From Usitatibacter sp035624355 (GTDB taxonomy: Bacteria > Pseudomonadota > Gammaproteobacteria > Burkholderiales > Usitatibacteraceae): a stretch of 64,000 nucleotides of DNA. Positions within the stretch are counted from its first letter, which is position 1. Each line of letters begins with the position of its first letter. The stretch lies in assembly GCA_035624355.1 (NCBI GenBank), contig DASPRQ010000024.1, positions 15,517-79,516 of the forward strand. The letters are read 5' to 3'. The notes below the pieces were generated by a model, which made no database searches, was not told where the DNA came from, and was given only the letters and a program-made list of their open reading frames with translations. Below are positions 42,554-49,675 of this stretch, piece after piece. The position numbers and the translations under genes were made by a program.

Positions 42554-42629
42554 ACGACTCCTTCCGTAAGGTTTCGGCCCCGCGCCGGGTCTCATCGGGG
42601 CAGGTCCCCACAACCCAAGGAGAAAACGC

Positions 42630-42887
42630 ATGAACCGCACGCAACTGGGATCCATCGCGGCCGCCGCCGCCTTCGCGCTGCTCGCCGCGGGCGCGCCCGT
42701 CGCTTCGGCCTCGGCCGCGCAGGACGCCGGCGTCAAGTGCGCCGGCATCAACAGCTGCAAGGGACACTCGGAGTGCAAGTCGGCCACCAACGACTGCAAG
42801 GGCCTGAACGCCTGCAAGGGGCAGGGCTGGGTCACGAAGTCGAGCGCCGCGGAGTGCACCGCGGCCGGCGGCAAGGTGATCTCGTAA
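42630..42887 (+). CDS. bufA: BufA2-type bufferin precursor (copper-binding RiPP)
   Basis: An 85-residue exported precursor. The signal peptide (residues 1-30, ending ASASAA) is followed by a core with six Cys at 37, 43, 49, 56, 62 and 76, in strings GINSCKGHSECKSA, NDCKGLNACKGQGWV and AAECTAAGG. This Cys-Lys-Gly pattern is that of bufferins, whose cysteines are turned into thiooxazole-type rings by a DUF692 enzyme so that the peptide chelates copper in the periplasm. AAGGAG lies 10 nt before the ATG. bufB starts 5 bp after it. The family call is strong; the subtype (A2 rather than A1) is from memory of the pattern. Confidence 0.85.
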   Translation: MNRTQLGSIAAAAAFALLAAGAPVASASAAQDAGVKCAGINSCKGHSECKSATNDCKGLNACKGQGWVTKSSAAECTAAGGKVIS

Positions 42888-42892
42888 CGCCC

Positions 42893-43732
42893 ATGCTCGA
42901 AGGTTTCGGCCTGGGGCTGCGGCCCGAGCACTACCGCGACTTCGCGGGCGGCGGCCCCCGCGTCGACTGGCTGGAGATCCTCACCGAGAACTACCTGGTT
43001 CCCGGAGGGAAGCCGCTCCATTTCCTCGACCGCATCCGGGCCCGCTACCCGATGGCGATGCACGGCGTGTCGCTGTCCATCGGGGGCACGGATCCTCTCG
43101 ACGAGGACTACCTGCGCGCGGTGGAAGCGCTCGCCGCGCGGGTGCAGCCCGCGTGGATCTCCGACCACCTCTGCTGGACCGGGATCGGCGGCACGAACCT
43201 GCACGACCTGCTGCCGGTCCCGTTCACCCGCGAGGCGCTCGCACACGTGGCCGGCCGCGTGGGCCGCGTGCAGGAGCGCCTGCGCCGCCCGCTCGTCCTC
43301 GAGAACGTGTCGAGCTACGTGCGCTACGCGGGCGACGAGATGGCCGAATGGGAGTTCCTCGCGGCCCTCGTCGCGCGCAGCGGCTGCGAGCTGCTGCTCG
43401 ACGTGAACAACGTGTACGTGAACGCGGTGAACCACGGCTTCGATCCCCGCGCGTTCCTCGAAGGGCTCCCGACCGGGGCCGTGCGCCAGATCCACCTCGC
43501 GGGCCATGCGGACAACGGCGACCACCTCGTGGACACGCACGACGCGCCGGTGTGCGAAGCCGTCTGGGACCTGTACGGGCAGGCCGTGGCGCGCTTCGGC
43601 GCCGTGCCCGCGATGATCGAGCGCGACGACCGCATTCCGCCGCTTCCCGAGCTGCTGGCCGAGCTCGACATCGCCCGCGGGCGCGCCGCGCACGCCATCG
43701 CGAAGGGAGAGGTCCGTGCCCTCGCTGCGTGA
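42893..43732 (+). CDS. bufB: DUF692 multinuclear iron oxidase BufB
   Basis: A 279-residue TIM-barrel protein of the DUF692/MNIO family, which contains MbnB. Likely iron ligands are spread along the barrel: MHGVSLS, WLEILTENY, ISDHLCW, LENVSSY, LDVNNVYVN, QIHLAGHAD, DTHD and IERDD. These enzymes use oxygen and several irons to convert peptide cysteines into heterocycles. It follows bufA by 5 bp and overlaps bufC by 17 bp. Confidence 0.9.
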   Translation: MLEGFGLGLRPEHYRDFAGGGPRVDWLEILTENYLVPGGKPLHFLDRIRARYPMAMHGVSLSIGGTDPLDEDYLRAVEALAARVQPAWISDHLCWTGIGGTNLHDLLPVPFTREALAHVAGRVGRVQERLRRPLVLENVSSYVRYAGDEMAEWEFLAALVARSGCELLLDVNNVYVNAVNHGFDPRAFLEGLPTGAVRQIHLAGHADNGDHLVDTHDAPVCEAVWDLYGQAVARFGAVPAMIERDDRIPPLPELLAELDIARGRAAHAIAKGEVRALAA

Positions 43733-44450
43733 GCAGCAGCGCCTGCTCCAGCTCGCGATCCTCGCCGAGGAGCGCTTCGCGCCGCAGCTCGCGCGCGAGG
43801 AGTCGCCCCGGCTCGGCGTCTACCGCCACGGGTATCGGGCGCGCCTCGCCGGGGCGCTGCGCGAGAACTATCCGGCGCTCGCGCGCGCCATGGGCGACGA
43901 GGAGTTCGAGCGCGTGGCGAACGATTACGCGCGCGCGCACCCGTCGCGGCACTACTCGATCCGCTGGCACGGGCACGCCCTCGCGGCGTTCCTCGCCGAG
44001 GGAGCGCTCGCCGACCTCGCGCGCATGGAGTGGGCGCTCGGGATCGCCTTCGACGCGCACGACGCGACATCCGCGGATGCGCATTGGCTCGCGCGGGTTC
44101 CCGTCGACCGGTGGGGAGAGCTTCCGCTGGGGCTGCATCCGTCGGTGAGCGTCGTGCCGATGCGATGGGCGGTGGAGGCGGGATGGCAGGCCCTGCGGGA
44201 AAGCGAAGCCGGCGACGTTCCACCGCCCCGCGAGCATCCCCACGTGCTCCTCGTCTGGCGCAAGGCGCTCGAGGCGCACTGGCGGATCGCGACGGACGCG
44301 GAGGGGCGCGCGCTCCTCGGGCTGCGGGCGGGAGGCACGCTCCAGCGCGCGTGCGAGGCCTCCGGGGAAGAGGCGGGGCGCGTGGGCGAATGGTTCGCGG
44401 GCTGGGTGCGGGAAGGTATGCTGGTGCTCCCCGCAACCCACGCCCGCTGA
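43716..44450 (+). CDS. bufC: DUF2063 bufferin maturation partner BufC
   Basis: A 244-residue protein of the DUF2063 family, the partner that binds the precursor and pairs with the DUF692 oxidase. N-terminal helical domain: REQQRLLQLAILAEERFA, LGVYRHGYRARLAGAL-ENYPAL. C-terminal wing-like domain with GGTLQRACEASGEEAGRVGEW. It starts at a GTG inside bufB with AGAGG 5 nt upstream. Identity rests on family pattern and on position directly after a DUF692 gene. Confidence 0.87.
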   Translation: MPSLREQQRLLQLAILAEERFAPQLAREESPRLGVYRHGYRARLAGALRENYPALARAMGDEEFERVANDYARAHPSRHYSIRWHGHALAAFLAEGALADLARMEWALGIAFDAHDATSADAHWLARVPVDRWGELPLGLHPSVSVVPMRWAVEAGWQALRESEAGDVPPPREHPHVLLVWRKALEAHWRIATDAEGRALLGLRAGGTLQRACEASGEEAGRVGEWFAGWVREGMLVLPATHAR

Positions 44451-44455
44451 GCGCG

Positions 44456-44983
44456 ATGTTCGGACGTTCCGCGTCGCATTTCGACCAGGTCGTGCGCGCC
44501 TACGCCGCGGAGCTCTTCCACTTCGCGCTCTGGCTCGCGCGCGACCGGCATCGCGCCGAGGACATCCTGCAGGAGGCGCTCACCCGCGCGTGGCGCAGCT
44601 GGGGCCACGTGAAGGACGAGGGCGCGCGGCGCGCCTGGCTCTACGCCATCGTGCGCAACGAGTTCCACCGCGAGGCCGGGCGCGCGAAGCGCGACGAGGC
44701 CGAGGAGCTCGACGAGGAGGCGCTCGCCCGGATGGCCGACGAGCGCGATTTCACGCGCGGGATCGAGGTGCGCCAGATCCTCGAGCGCCTGCCCGCGCCT
44801 TTCATGGAGCCGCTCGTGCTGCAGAACCTGGCGGGCCTGTCGTGCGAGGAGGTGGCGCAGGTGCTCGGCGTGAGCGTAGGCGCCGCCATGACCCGCATCA
44901 GCCGGGCGCGCTCGGCGCTTCGCGACCTGCTGCGCAAGGCCGAGGGACGGCCCGCGCCGAACCGAAAGGAGACGATGCCATGA
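44456..44983 (+). CDS. ECF-family RNA polymerase sigma factor
   Basis: A 175-residue ECF sigma. Region 2 is YAAELFHFALWLARDRHRAED-ILQEALTRAWRSW; region 4 is LPAPFMEPLVLQNLAGLSCE-EVAQVLGVSVGAAMTRISRAR with its helix-turn-helix. It begins 5 bp after bufC, so it is transcribed with the bufferin genes and probably drives them. In Caulobacter the bufferin operons belong to an ECF sigma regulon. Stop overlaps the anti-sigma start (ATGA). Confidence 0.9.
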   Translation: MFGRSASHFDQVVRAYAAELFHFALWLARDRHRAEDILQEALTRAWRSWGHVKDEGARRAWLYAIVRNEFHREAGRAKRDEAEELDEEALARMADERDFTRGIEVRQILERLPAPFMEPLVLQNLAGLSCEEVAQVLGVSVGAAMTRISRARSALRDLLRKAEGRPAPNRKETMP

Positions 44984-45672
44984 CCGAGCTCGAGGCGCGA
45001 CGGGAGCTCCTCGCCGACCCGCGCCGGATCTCGCCGGAGCTGCGCGCGGCGATCGAGGCCGATCCGCGGCTCGGGGCGCTGCGCGAGGAGCTGCTCGCCG
45101 CCGACGCCGCGATGCAGCGTGCCCTCACTTCCGCCCCCGTCCCGGACGGGCTCGCCGACCGGATCGTGCTGCGCGCGCGCTACGGATCGCGCTCGCGCTG
45201 GGGGCTCGCGATCGCGGCGACCGTGGCCGCGCTCGCGGTGGGCATTCCCTCGTACGTGCGCATGCACGGCCGCAGCCTCGAGCTCGCGCGCGACCGGGCG
45301 ATCATCGATCACGTGGTGCAGAGCGTGGACGAGCTCAAGGACGACGGCCGCGTCGAGCCCGCGGCCCTGCGCGCCTCCGCCGCCCAGCTCGGCATTTCCC
45401 TGCGCGACCCGGCGGGCTACCGCATCCGTCACCTCGCCAACTGCGTGATCGCGGGCATCGAGTCGCGCCACTTCATCATCGAGGGACCGCGCGGCATCGT
45501 CTCCTACGTGATCCTTCCCGGCGCGAGGGGCGACGACTCGGAGCGCATGCTGCACGAGGGCGGCACGAGCGGGCTCTTCGCCCGGCGCGGAGACCTCACC
45601 GTCGCGGTGCTCGCGCAGAACGGCATGGGGCGCGAGGAGCTGGAGAGCATGATGCGCGCGGTGCTCGCGTGA
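44980..45672 (+). CDS. Putative anti-sigma factor (DUF3379-like)
   Basis: A 230-residue protein with a cytoplasmic N-terminus rich in Glu/Arg/Leu helices (ELEARRELLADPRRISPEL), one TM helix (WGLAIAATVAALAVGIPSYV, about residues 74-93) and a periplasmic C-terminal part. This layout and the four-base overlap with the sigma gene make it an anti-sigma factor; similarity to DUF3379 is tentative. The C-terminal domain has a single Cys (LANCVIAG). How it would sense copper or another signal is not visible. Confidence 0.75.
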   Translation: MTELEARRELLADPRRISPELRAAIEADPRLGALREELLAADAAMQRALTSAPVPDGLADRIVLRARYGSRSRWGLAIAATVAALAVGIPSYVRMHGRSLELARDRAIIDHVVQSVDELKDDGRVEPAALRASAAQLGISLRDPAGYRIRHLANCVIAGIESRHFIIEGPRGIVSYVILPGARGDDSERMLHEGGTSGLFARRGDLTVAVLAQNGMGREELESMMRAVLA

Positions 45673-45941
45673 TCCCGATCGGCCGCGAGCGGTTCGTGCG
45701 CTGGCTCGCGCCGCTCGCCGCGGCGGGCGCGCTCGTCGCGGTCGCGAGCATCTTCCTCGCCGCGCCCTACGACCGGTGGCTGCACTCGATCGAGGCCGCC
45801 GCGTTCCTCGGAGCGCTCGCCTGCGCCCTCGCCTTCGACGCGCGCGGCGAGCGCGGGCGAGCGTTCGCGGCCCGGGCCGGCGCGGCGTTCTTCCTCGCGG
45901 GCCTCTTCCTCATGCTGCTGCCGCTGAGCTGCGGGGCCTAG
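45669..45941 (+). CDS. Small 3-TM membrane protein of the bufferin locus
   Basis: A 90-residue membrane protein with about three hydrophobic helices (WLAPLAAAGALVAVASIFLA; SIEAAAFLGALACALAF; GAAFFLAGLFLMLLPLSC). It starts at a GTG that overlaps the anti-sigma stop (GTGA). It is not a DoxX-type BufD, which is much longer. No family recognised; cotranscription suggests a role with the sigma/anti-sigma pair or the bufferin. Confidence 0.7.
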   Translation: MIPIGRERFVRWLAPLAAAGALVAVASIFLAAPYDRWLHSIEAAAFLGALACALAFDARGERGRAFAARAGAAFFLAGLFLMLLPLSCGA

Positions 45942-45981
45942 GGAAGCCCTGGGGCGCGCTCGCCTCGCGCCGGGGTCCGAT

Positions 45982-46007
45982 CGCGCGTTGATGGGAGTCA
46001 ACGCGCG
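45982..46007. promoter_or_regulatory. 10-bp inverted repeat with FNR-like core
   Basis: CGCGCGTTGA (45982-45991) and TCAACGCGCG (45998-46007) are perfect 10-bp complements around TGGGAG. The core TTGA-N6-TCAA repeats the geometry of other boxes here. It lies 28 bp before the Omp85 gene start. No T-run follows, so it is not a typical terminator. Confidence 0.35.
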
Positions 46008-46034
46008 GCCGGCGACGCCCGGCGATCATGGGGC

Positions 46035-47243
46035 ATGGAGCGCGCCATCGCCCCGCTTGCCTTCGTCCTCGCGGGAATGCTGCTGCCCCTCGCGGCCCTC
46101 GCCGCGCCGGGCGATGCACCGCCGTCGGGCGGGAAGGACTCCGCCGCCCCGGGCGAAGCGCCCACCCCCGCGCGCACGGAAGGCTCGCGCTTCGTCGATC
46201 CCGAGGACGGACAGCTCGACCTCAGCGATTTCCTCGCCGCCCCGCGCACGTTCCTCCCGATCCCGATCGTGGTCACCGAGCCCGCGGTGGGCTACGGCGG
46301 CGGCATAGCGGCGATGTTCCTGCGTCCGCGCACCGAGGCGGGCCACGAGGGCTGGGTGCGGCCGAACATCTCCATGGCCGCCGGATTCGCGACCGAGAAC
46401 GGCACGCGGGGCGCCTTCGCGGGGGATTCGAGCCGCTGGATCGACGCTCGCCTGCGCTCGCTCGCGGGCGCGGGCGGCGGCCGTGTGAACCTCGACTTCT
46501 ACGGCCTCGGGCCCGGCGGCGCCTCGCCCGACCAGAAAGTGCGTTATTCGCTGCGGTTCGGCGGCGCCCTCGCGCAGGCGAACTGGCAGCTCGCGCCGCG
46601 ATCGCCGTGGTCGGCGGGGCTGCGCTACGCCTACGCCGACGTGCAGCCCGAGCTCCGCGATGCGCCGGCCTTCCCGGGGCTCGCCGATCGCGTGCACGTC
46701 AAGATCTCGGCGCCCACCCCGATCCTCGAATACGATTCCCGCGACAACATCTTCACGCCCACGCACGGAGTGTACGCGGAGTCGTCCCTCATGGCCTCGC
46801 GCGCGGCCCTCGGGGCGAGCGCCGACTTCGAGCGCTTCGACCAGATCCTCATGGGCTGGACGCCGCTCGCCCGCGGCGCGACGCTCGGCGCGCGCCTCGA
46901 CTACTCGTGGTCCTCCGACGGCACGCCGTTCTTCCTGCGGCCCTACGTCGCCCTGCGCGGCGTGGCGGCGGTGCGTTACCAGGGCGACCAGGTCGCCTCG
47001 ACCGAGCTCGAGCTGCGGGTGCCGGTCGAGGGCCGCTGGAGCGCGGTCGTCTTCGGCGGCGCTGGGCGCACGTGGACGCGCCGCGACGAGCTATCCGCCA
47101 CCCGCGGCGTGGGGAGCGGCGGCGCGGGGCTGCGCTACGAGCTCGCGCGGAAGTTCGGCATGCACGCGGGCATCGACATCGCCCGCAGCGCGGGCACCAC
47201 CGCCGTCTACCTGCAGGTCGGCAGCGCCTGGTTCAGGCCGTGA
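46035..47243 (+). CDS. Omp85/BamA-type barrel protein without POTRA domains
   Basis: A 402-residue outer-membrane protein: signal peptide to about residue 23, an Ala/Pro/Gly linker, then a beta-barrel of bacterial surface antigen (D15) type. Typical are IPIVVTEPAVGYGGGIAAMF, EYDSRDNIFTPTHGVYAE and the C-terminal F at position 401 before RP. POTRA repeats found in BamA and TamA are absent. It may belong to short Omp85 proteins of unknown cargo. Start at 46035, about 90 bp after the bufferin operon. Confidence 0.82.
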   Translation: MERAIAPLAFVLAGMLLPLAALAAPGDAPPSGGKDSAAPGEAPTPARTEGSRFVDPEDGQLDLSDFLAAPRTFLPIPIVVTEPAVGYGGGIAAMFLRPRTEAGHEGWVRPNISMAAGFATENGTRGAFAGDSSRWIDARLRSLAGAGGGRVNLDFYGLGPGGASPDQKVRYSLRFGGALAQANWQLAPRSPWSAGLRYAYADVQPELRDAPAFPGLADRVHVKISAPTPILEYDSRDNIFTPTHGVYAESSLMASRAALGASADFERFDQILMGWTPLARGATLGARLDYSWSSDGTPFFLRPYVALRGVAAVRYQGDQVASTELELRVPVEGRWSAVVFGGAGRTWTRRDELSATRGVGSGGAGLRYELARKFGMHAGIDIARSAGTTAVYLQVGSAWFRP

Positions 47244-47253
47244 GCCGCGCGCC

Positions 47254-47604
47254 TCAGCGGCCCATGCGGGCTTCGTAGGACCGCGAGATCCGGTCGGGCA
47301 GCCCCGGGTCCTCGGAGAGCGCCCCGGTCGCGTGGAACTCGACGCGCACCTTGCCGTCGGCCTGGGTGGTGATGCGCGCGACCACCTTGATGCCGCCGCG
47401 GCGTCCCTCGATGCGTCCTCCCGCAGCGTCCGCCATCGCGATGGTGATGCCCTGGTCCTTCATCGCGTCGATCGCCGCGTTCCACGACCGGTTGTAGGTG
47501 ACCTGGCTGCCTTGCACGTAGGGGCTCGGCTCGACGATGACGCAGCCGGCGAGCGCCCCGAGGACGGCGAGCGTGGACACGATCCGGACGAGCGGGCTGT
47601 TCAT
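47254..47604 (-). CDS. Small lipoprotein, DUF3568-like
   Basis: A 116-residue lipoprotein: signal with lipobox LAGC, then a compact alpha/beta domain (YNRSWNAAIDAMKDQGITI-AMADAAGGRIEGRRGG, KVRVEFHATG). The pattern resembles small periplasmic DUF3568-type lipoproteins; the assignment is uncertain. It converges on the Omp85 gene with 10 bp between stops. Confidence 0.7.
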   Translation of the reverse strand: MNSPLVRIVSTLAVLGALAGCVIVEPSPYVQGSQVTYNRSWNAAIDAMKDQGITIAMADAAGGRIEGRRGGIKVVARITTQADGKVRVEFHATGALSEDPGLPDRISRSYEARMGR

Positions 47605-47772
47605 GGCGCGAGGGTCCTCGAGGCGGGGAAAGGGTGAAGCTTGCCCGGATTGTCGCGAGAGCCGTTGCGCCCCGTCAACCGGGGCGCGCCCGGCCCCGGG
47701 GGAGCCCGGCGCGGACCCCGTGCCGCCGACCCGGGCGCCGAACCATCCGGCCGCCGGCGCTGTCTGTGGTAC

Positions 47773-48672
47773 ATGGCCCCTCCATACGACGTCCCGGCAT
47801 CCTTCCGGGGGGAGCTCCCCCGGGCGCGCTGGCGGCTCGCCGACATCGACTTCGGCGCGATCGACCGCGGCGCCGTCGCGGGCGACACGCTCGTGTTCCG
47901 CATCGTCTTCCTCGCCTCGATGGTCGAGACCGCCTCCGACCTCTACGCGGCGAACCTCGTCGAGCATTTCGCGACGGACGCCGAGGTGTCGGGCTGGCTG
48001 CGGAACGCGTGGCAGCACGAGGAGGTCCAGCACGGGCACGCGCTGCGCGCCTACGTGGAGCACGTGTGGCCCGGGATCGACTGGGCGGGCGCCTACGATC
48101 GCTTCTTCGCCGCGTATTCGCGCACGTGCACGGTGGGCGAGCTCGAGCCCGCGCGCGCGCTCGAGCTCGCCGCACGGTGCATGGTCGAGACGGGCACGGC
48201 GACCCTGTACGGGGCGTTGCGCCGCTACGCGCCCGAGCCTGTCCTCAGGGACCTCGCGGGGCGCATCTACGCCGACGAAGTCCGCCACTACAAGTACTTC
48301 TACCGCCACTTCCTGCGCTACCAGCGCGACGAGCGGCACTCGCGCTGGCGGATCGGGCGCACGCTCCTCGGCCGCCTGGTCGAGACGCGCACCGGCGACG
48401 GATACCACGCGTATCGCGAGCTGCACGAGAGCGCGCGGGCGGCCGGGGCCGGCGCCTTCGAGGACGGCTACCGGGAGTTCACCCGCTCGTTCGCCGCCTT
48501 CATCCGCGCCTACGCGCCCGGCGAGATGCCGATCCGCATGGGCCTGAAGCCGCTGCGCCTTCCGCCGCGGCTCGAGACGTGGCTCACGCGCCACGGCGCC
48601 TCGCTCTACTACGGCCTGTGGGCGGGGCGCGCGGCTCCCTCTTCCGGCGAGCACCACGCTCCTTCGGGCTGA
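47773..48672 (+). CDS. Ferritin-like diiron-type protein
   Basis: A 299-residue all-helical protein. Two E/D-xxH elements are visible: WQHEEVQHGHAL (about residue 82) and YADEVRHYKYFYRHF (about residue 167), with further Glu (SMVETASDLYAAN; ARCMVETGTATLYG) in helices 1 and 3. These are the spacing and helix positions of a ferritin-like diiron four-helix bundle. No peptide signal. The reaction is unknown; relatives include acyl-ACP desaturase-like and ferritin-like oxygenases. Confidence 0.72.
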   Translation: MAPPYDVPASFRGELPRARWRLADIDFGAIDRGAVAGDTLVFRIVFLASMVETASDLYAANLVEHFATDAEVSGWLRNAWQHEEVQHGHALRAYVEHVWPGIDWAGAYDRFFAAYSRTCTVGELEPARALELAARCMVETGTATLYGALRRYAPEPVLRDLAGRIYADEVRHYKYFYRHFLRYQRDERHSRWRIGRTLLGRLVETRTGDGYHAYRELHESARAAGAGAFEDGYREFTRSFAAFIRAYAPGEMPIRMGLKPLRLPPRLETWLTRHGASLYYGLWAGRAAPSSGEHHAPSG

Positions 48673-48706
48673 CACAATATCCGGGTCCCCCATCCGTCAA
48701 GGAAGC

Positions 48707-49309
48707 ATGGCCCGGACCGCCGACGCAGCCTGGACGACGCCCGAGAACGAGCGCCGGATCGCCGCCGAGATCGCGCGCCAGGGGCCGCGCCTGCGCGGCT
48801 TCATCCGCTCCCGCGTCGCCAACGCGGAGGACGTGGAGGACATCCTGCAGGACGTCCTCGGGGAGCTGGTCGAGGCCTACCGCGGCCTGCAGCCCATCGA
48901 GCGGGTGGGCGCCTGGCTCGTCCGCGTCGCCGCCAACCGCATCACCGACCTCTTCCGCAGGAAGAAGGCCGTGCCGCTCGAGGACCTGCGGGGCGCCGCG
49001 TTCGAGCATGGGGGCGACGAAAGCGTGGAGGATCTCCTGCCGTCGCCGGACGCGGGCCCGGAGGCCGCCTACGCGCGCACCGTGCTGCTCGAGGAGCTCG
49101 TGGCCGCGCTCGAGGAGCTTCCCGCGGCCCAACGGGAGGCCTTCCTCGCGCACGAGATCGAGGGCCGCAGCTTCCGGGACCTCGCGGCGCAGACGGGAGT
49201 GAACGAGAGCACGCTGCTCGCACGCAAGCGCTACGCGGTGCTGCACCTTCGCGAGCGGCTGCGGGACGTGCACGAGGAATTCTTCGGAGCCGGAGGAACG
49301 CAGGAATGA
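48707..49309 (+). CDS. ECF-family RNA polymerase sigma factor
   Basis: A 200-residue sigma-70 family protein. Region 2: RGFIRSRVANAEDVEDILQDVLGEL; region 4: LPAAQREAFLAHEIEGRSFRDLAAQTGVNESTLLARKRYAVLHL. It belongs to a different ECF group than the one in the bufferin operon. Its stop overlaps the start of the small membrane gene by four bases. Confidence 0.88.
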   Translation: MARTADAAWTTPENERRIAAEIARQGPRLRGFIRSRVANAEDVEDILQDVLGELVEAYRGLQPIERVGAWLVRVAANRITDLFRRKKAVPLEDLRGAAFEHGGDESVEDLLPSPDAGPEAAYARTVLLEELVAALEELPAAQREAFLAHEIEGRSFRDLAAQTGVNESTLLARKRYAVLHLRERLRDVHEEFFGAGGTQE

Positions 49310-49647
49310 AGCGATACTGGATCGTGCGCGGGATCAAGATGGCGCTCGTGGTCGCCGTGGCGGCGGCCGCGTTCAGCCTCGTCGTGATGGCCTTGTGGAA
49401 CTGGCTTGTGCCGGCCGTGATCGGATGGAAGCCGATCGACTTCCGGCAGGCGCTGGGGCTGCTCGTGCTCAGCCGGATTCTCTTCGGGGGCTTCCGCGGG
49501 CGCTTCGGGCCGGGGATGCACTGGAAGGCGCGCATGGCCGAGCGCTGGGAGCGCATGACGCCCGAGGAGCGCGAGAAGTTCCGCGAGGGGATGCGCCGGC
49601 GCTGCGGCTACCGCGGCGAGGACGCCCCCGCGGGCGCGCAGCGTTGA
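49306..49647 (+). CDS. Small membrane protein coupled to ECF sigma
   Basis: A 113-residue protein with one or two TM helices (GIKMALVVAVAAAAFSLVVM; ALGLLVLSRILFGG) and a basic, helical C-terminal tail (RMAERWERMTPEEREKFREG) ending RRCGYRGEDAP. It starts in the ATGA overlap with the sigma gene. The pairing suggests a regulator or an effector of that sigma, but it lacks an anti-sigma domain that I recognise. Confidence 0.78.
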   Translation: MKRYWIVRGIKMALVVAVAAAAFSLVVMALWNWLVPAVIGWKPIDFRQALGLLVLSRILFGGFRGRFGPGMHWKARMAERWERMTPEEREKFREGMRRRCGYRGEDAPAGAQR

Positions 49648-49675
49648 GGCGCCCGGCCGCCGCACGCGCGCCGCC

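Noticed and set aside
42566..42597. ECF-type promoter (GTAAGG and CATCG) before bufA.
   Set aside because: The spacing (21 bp) is too long for a confident ECF promoter and no second copy is available for comparison, so it is mentioned only as a weak possibility.
45982..46007. Strong hairpin read as a terminator of the bufferin operon.
   Set aside because: No T-run follows on either strand, and its TTGA-N6-TCAA core repeats at other promoters; it is listed as a regulatory candidate instead.
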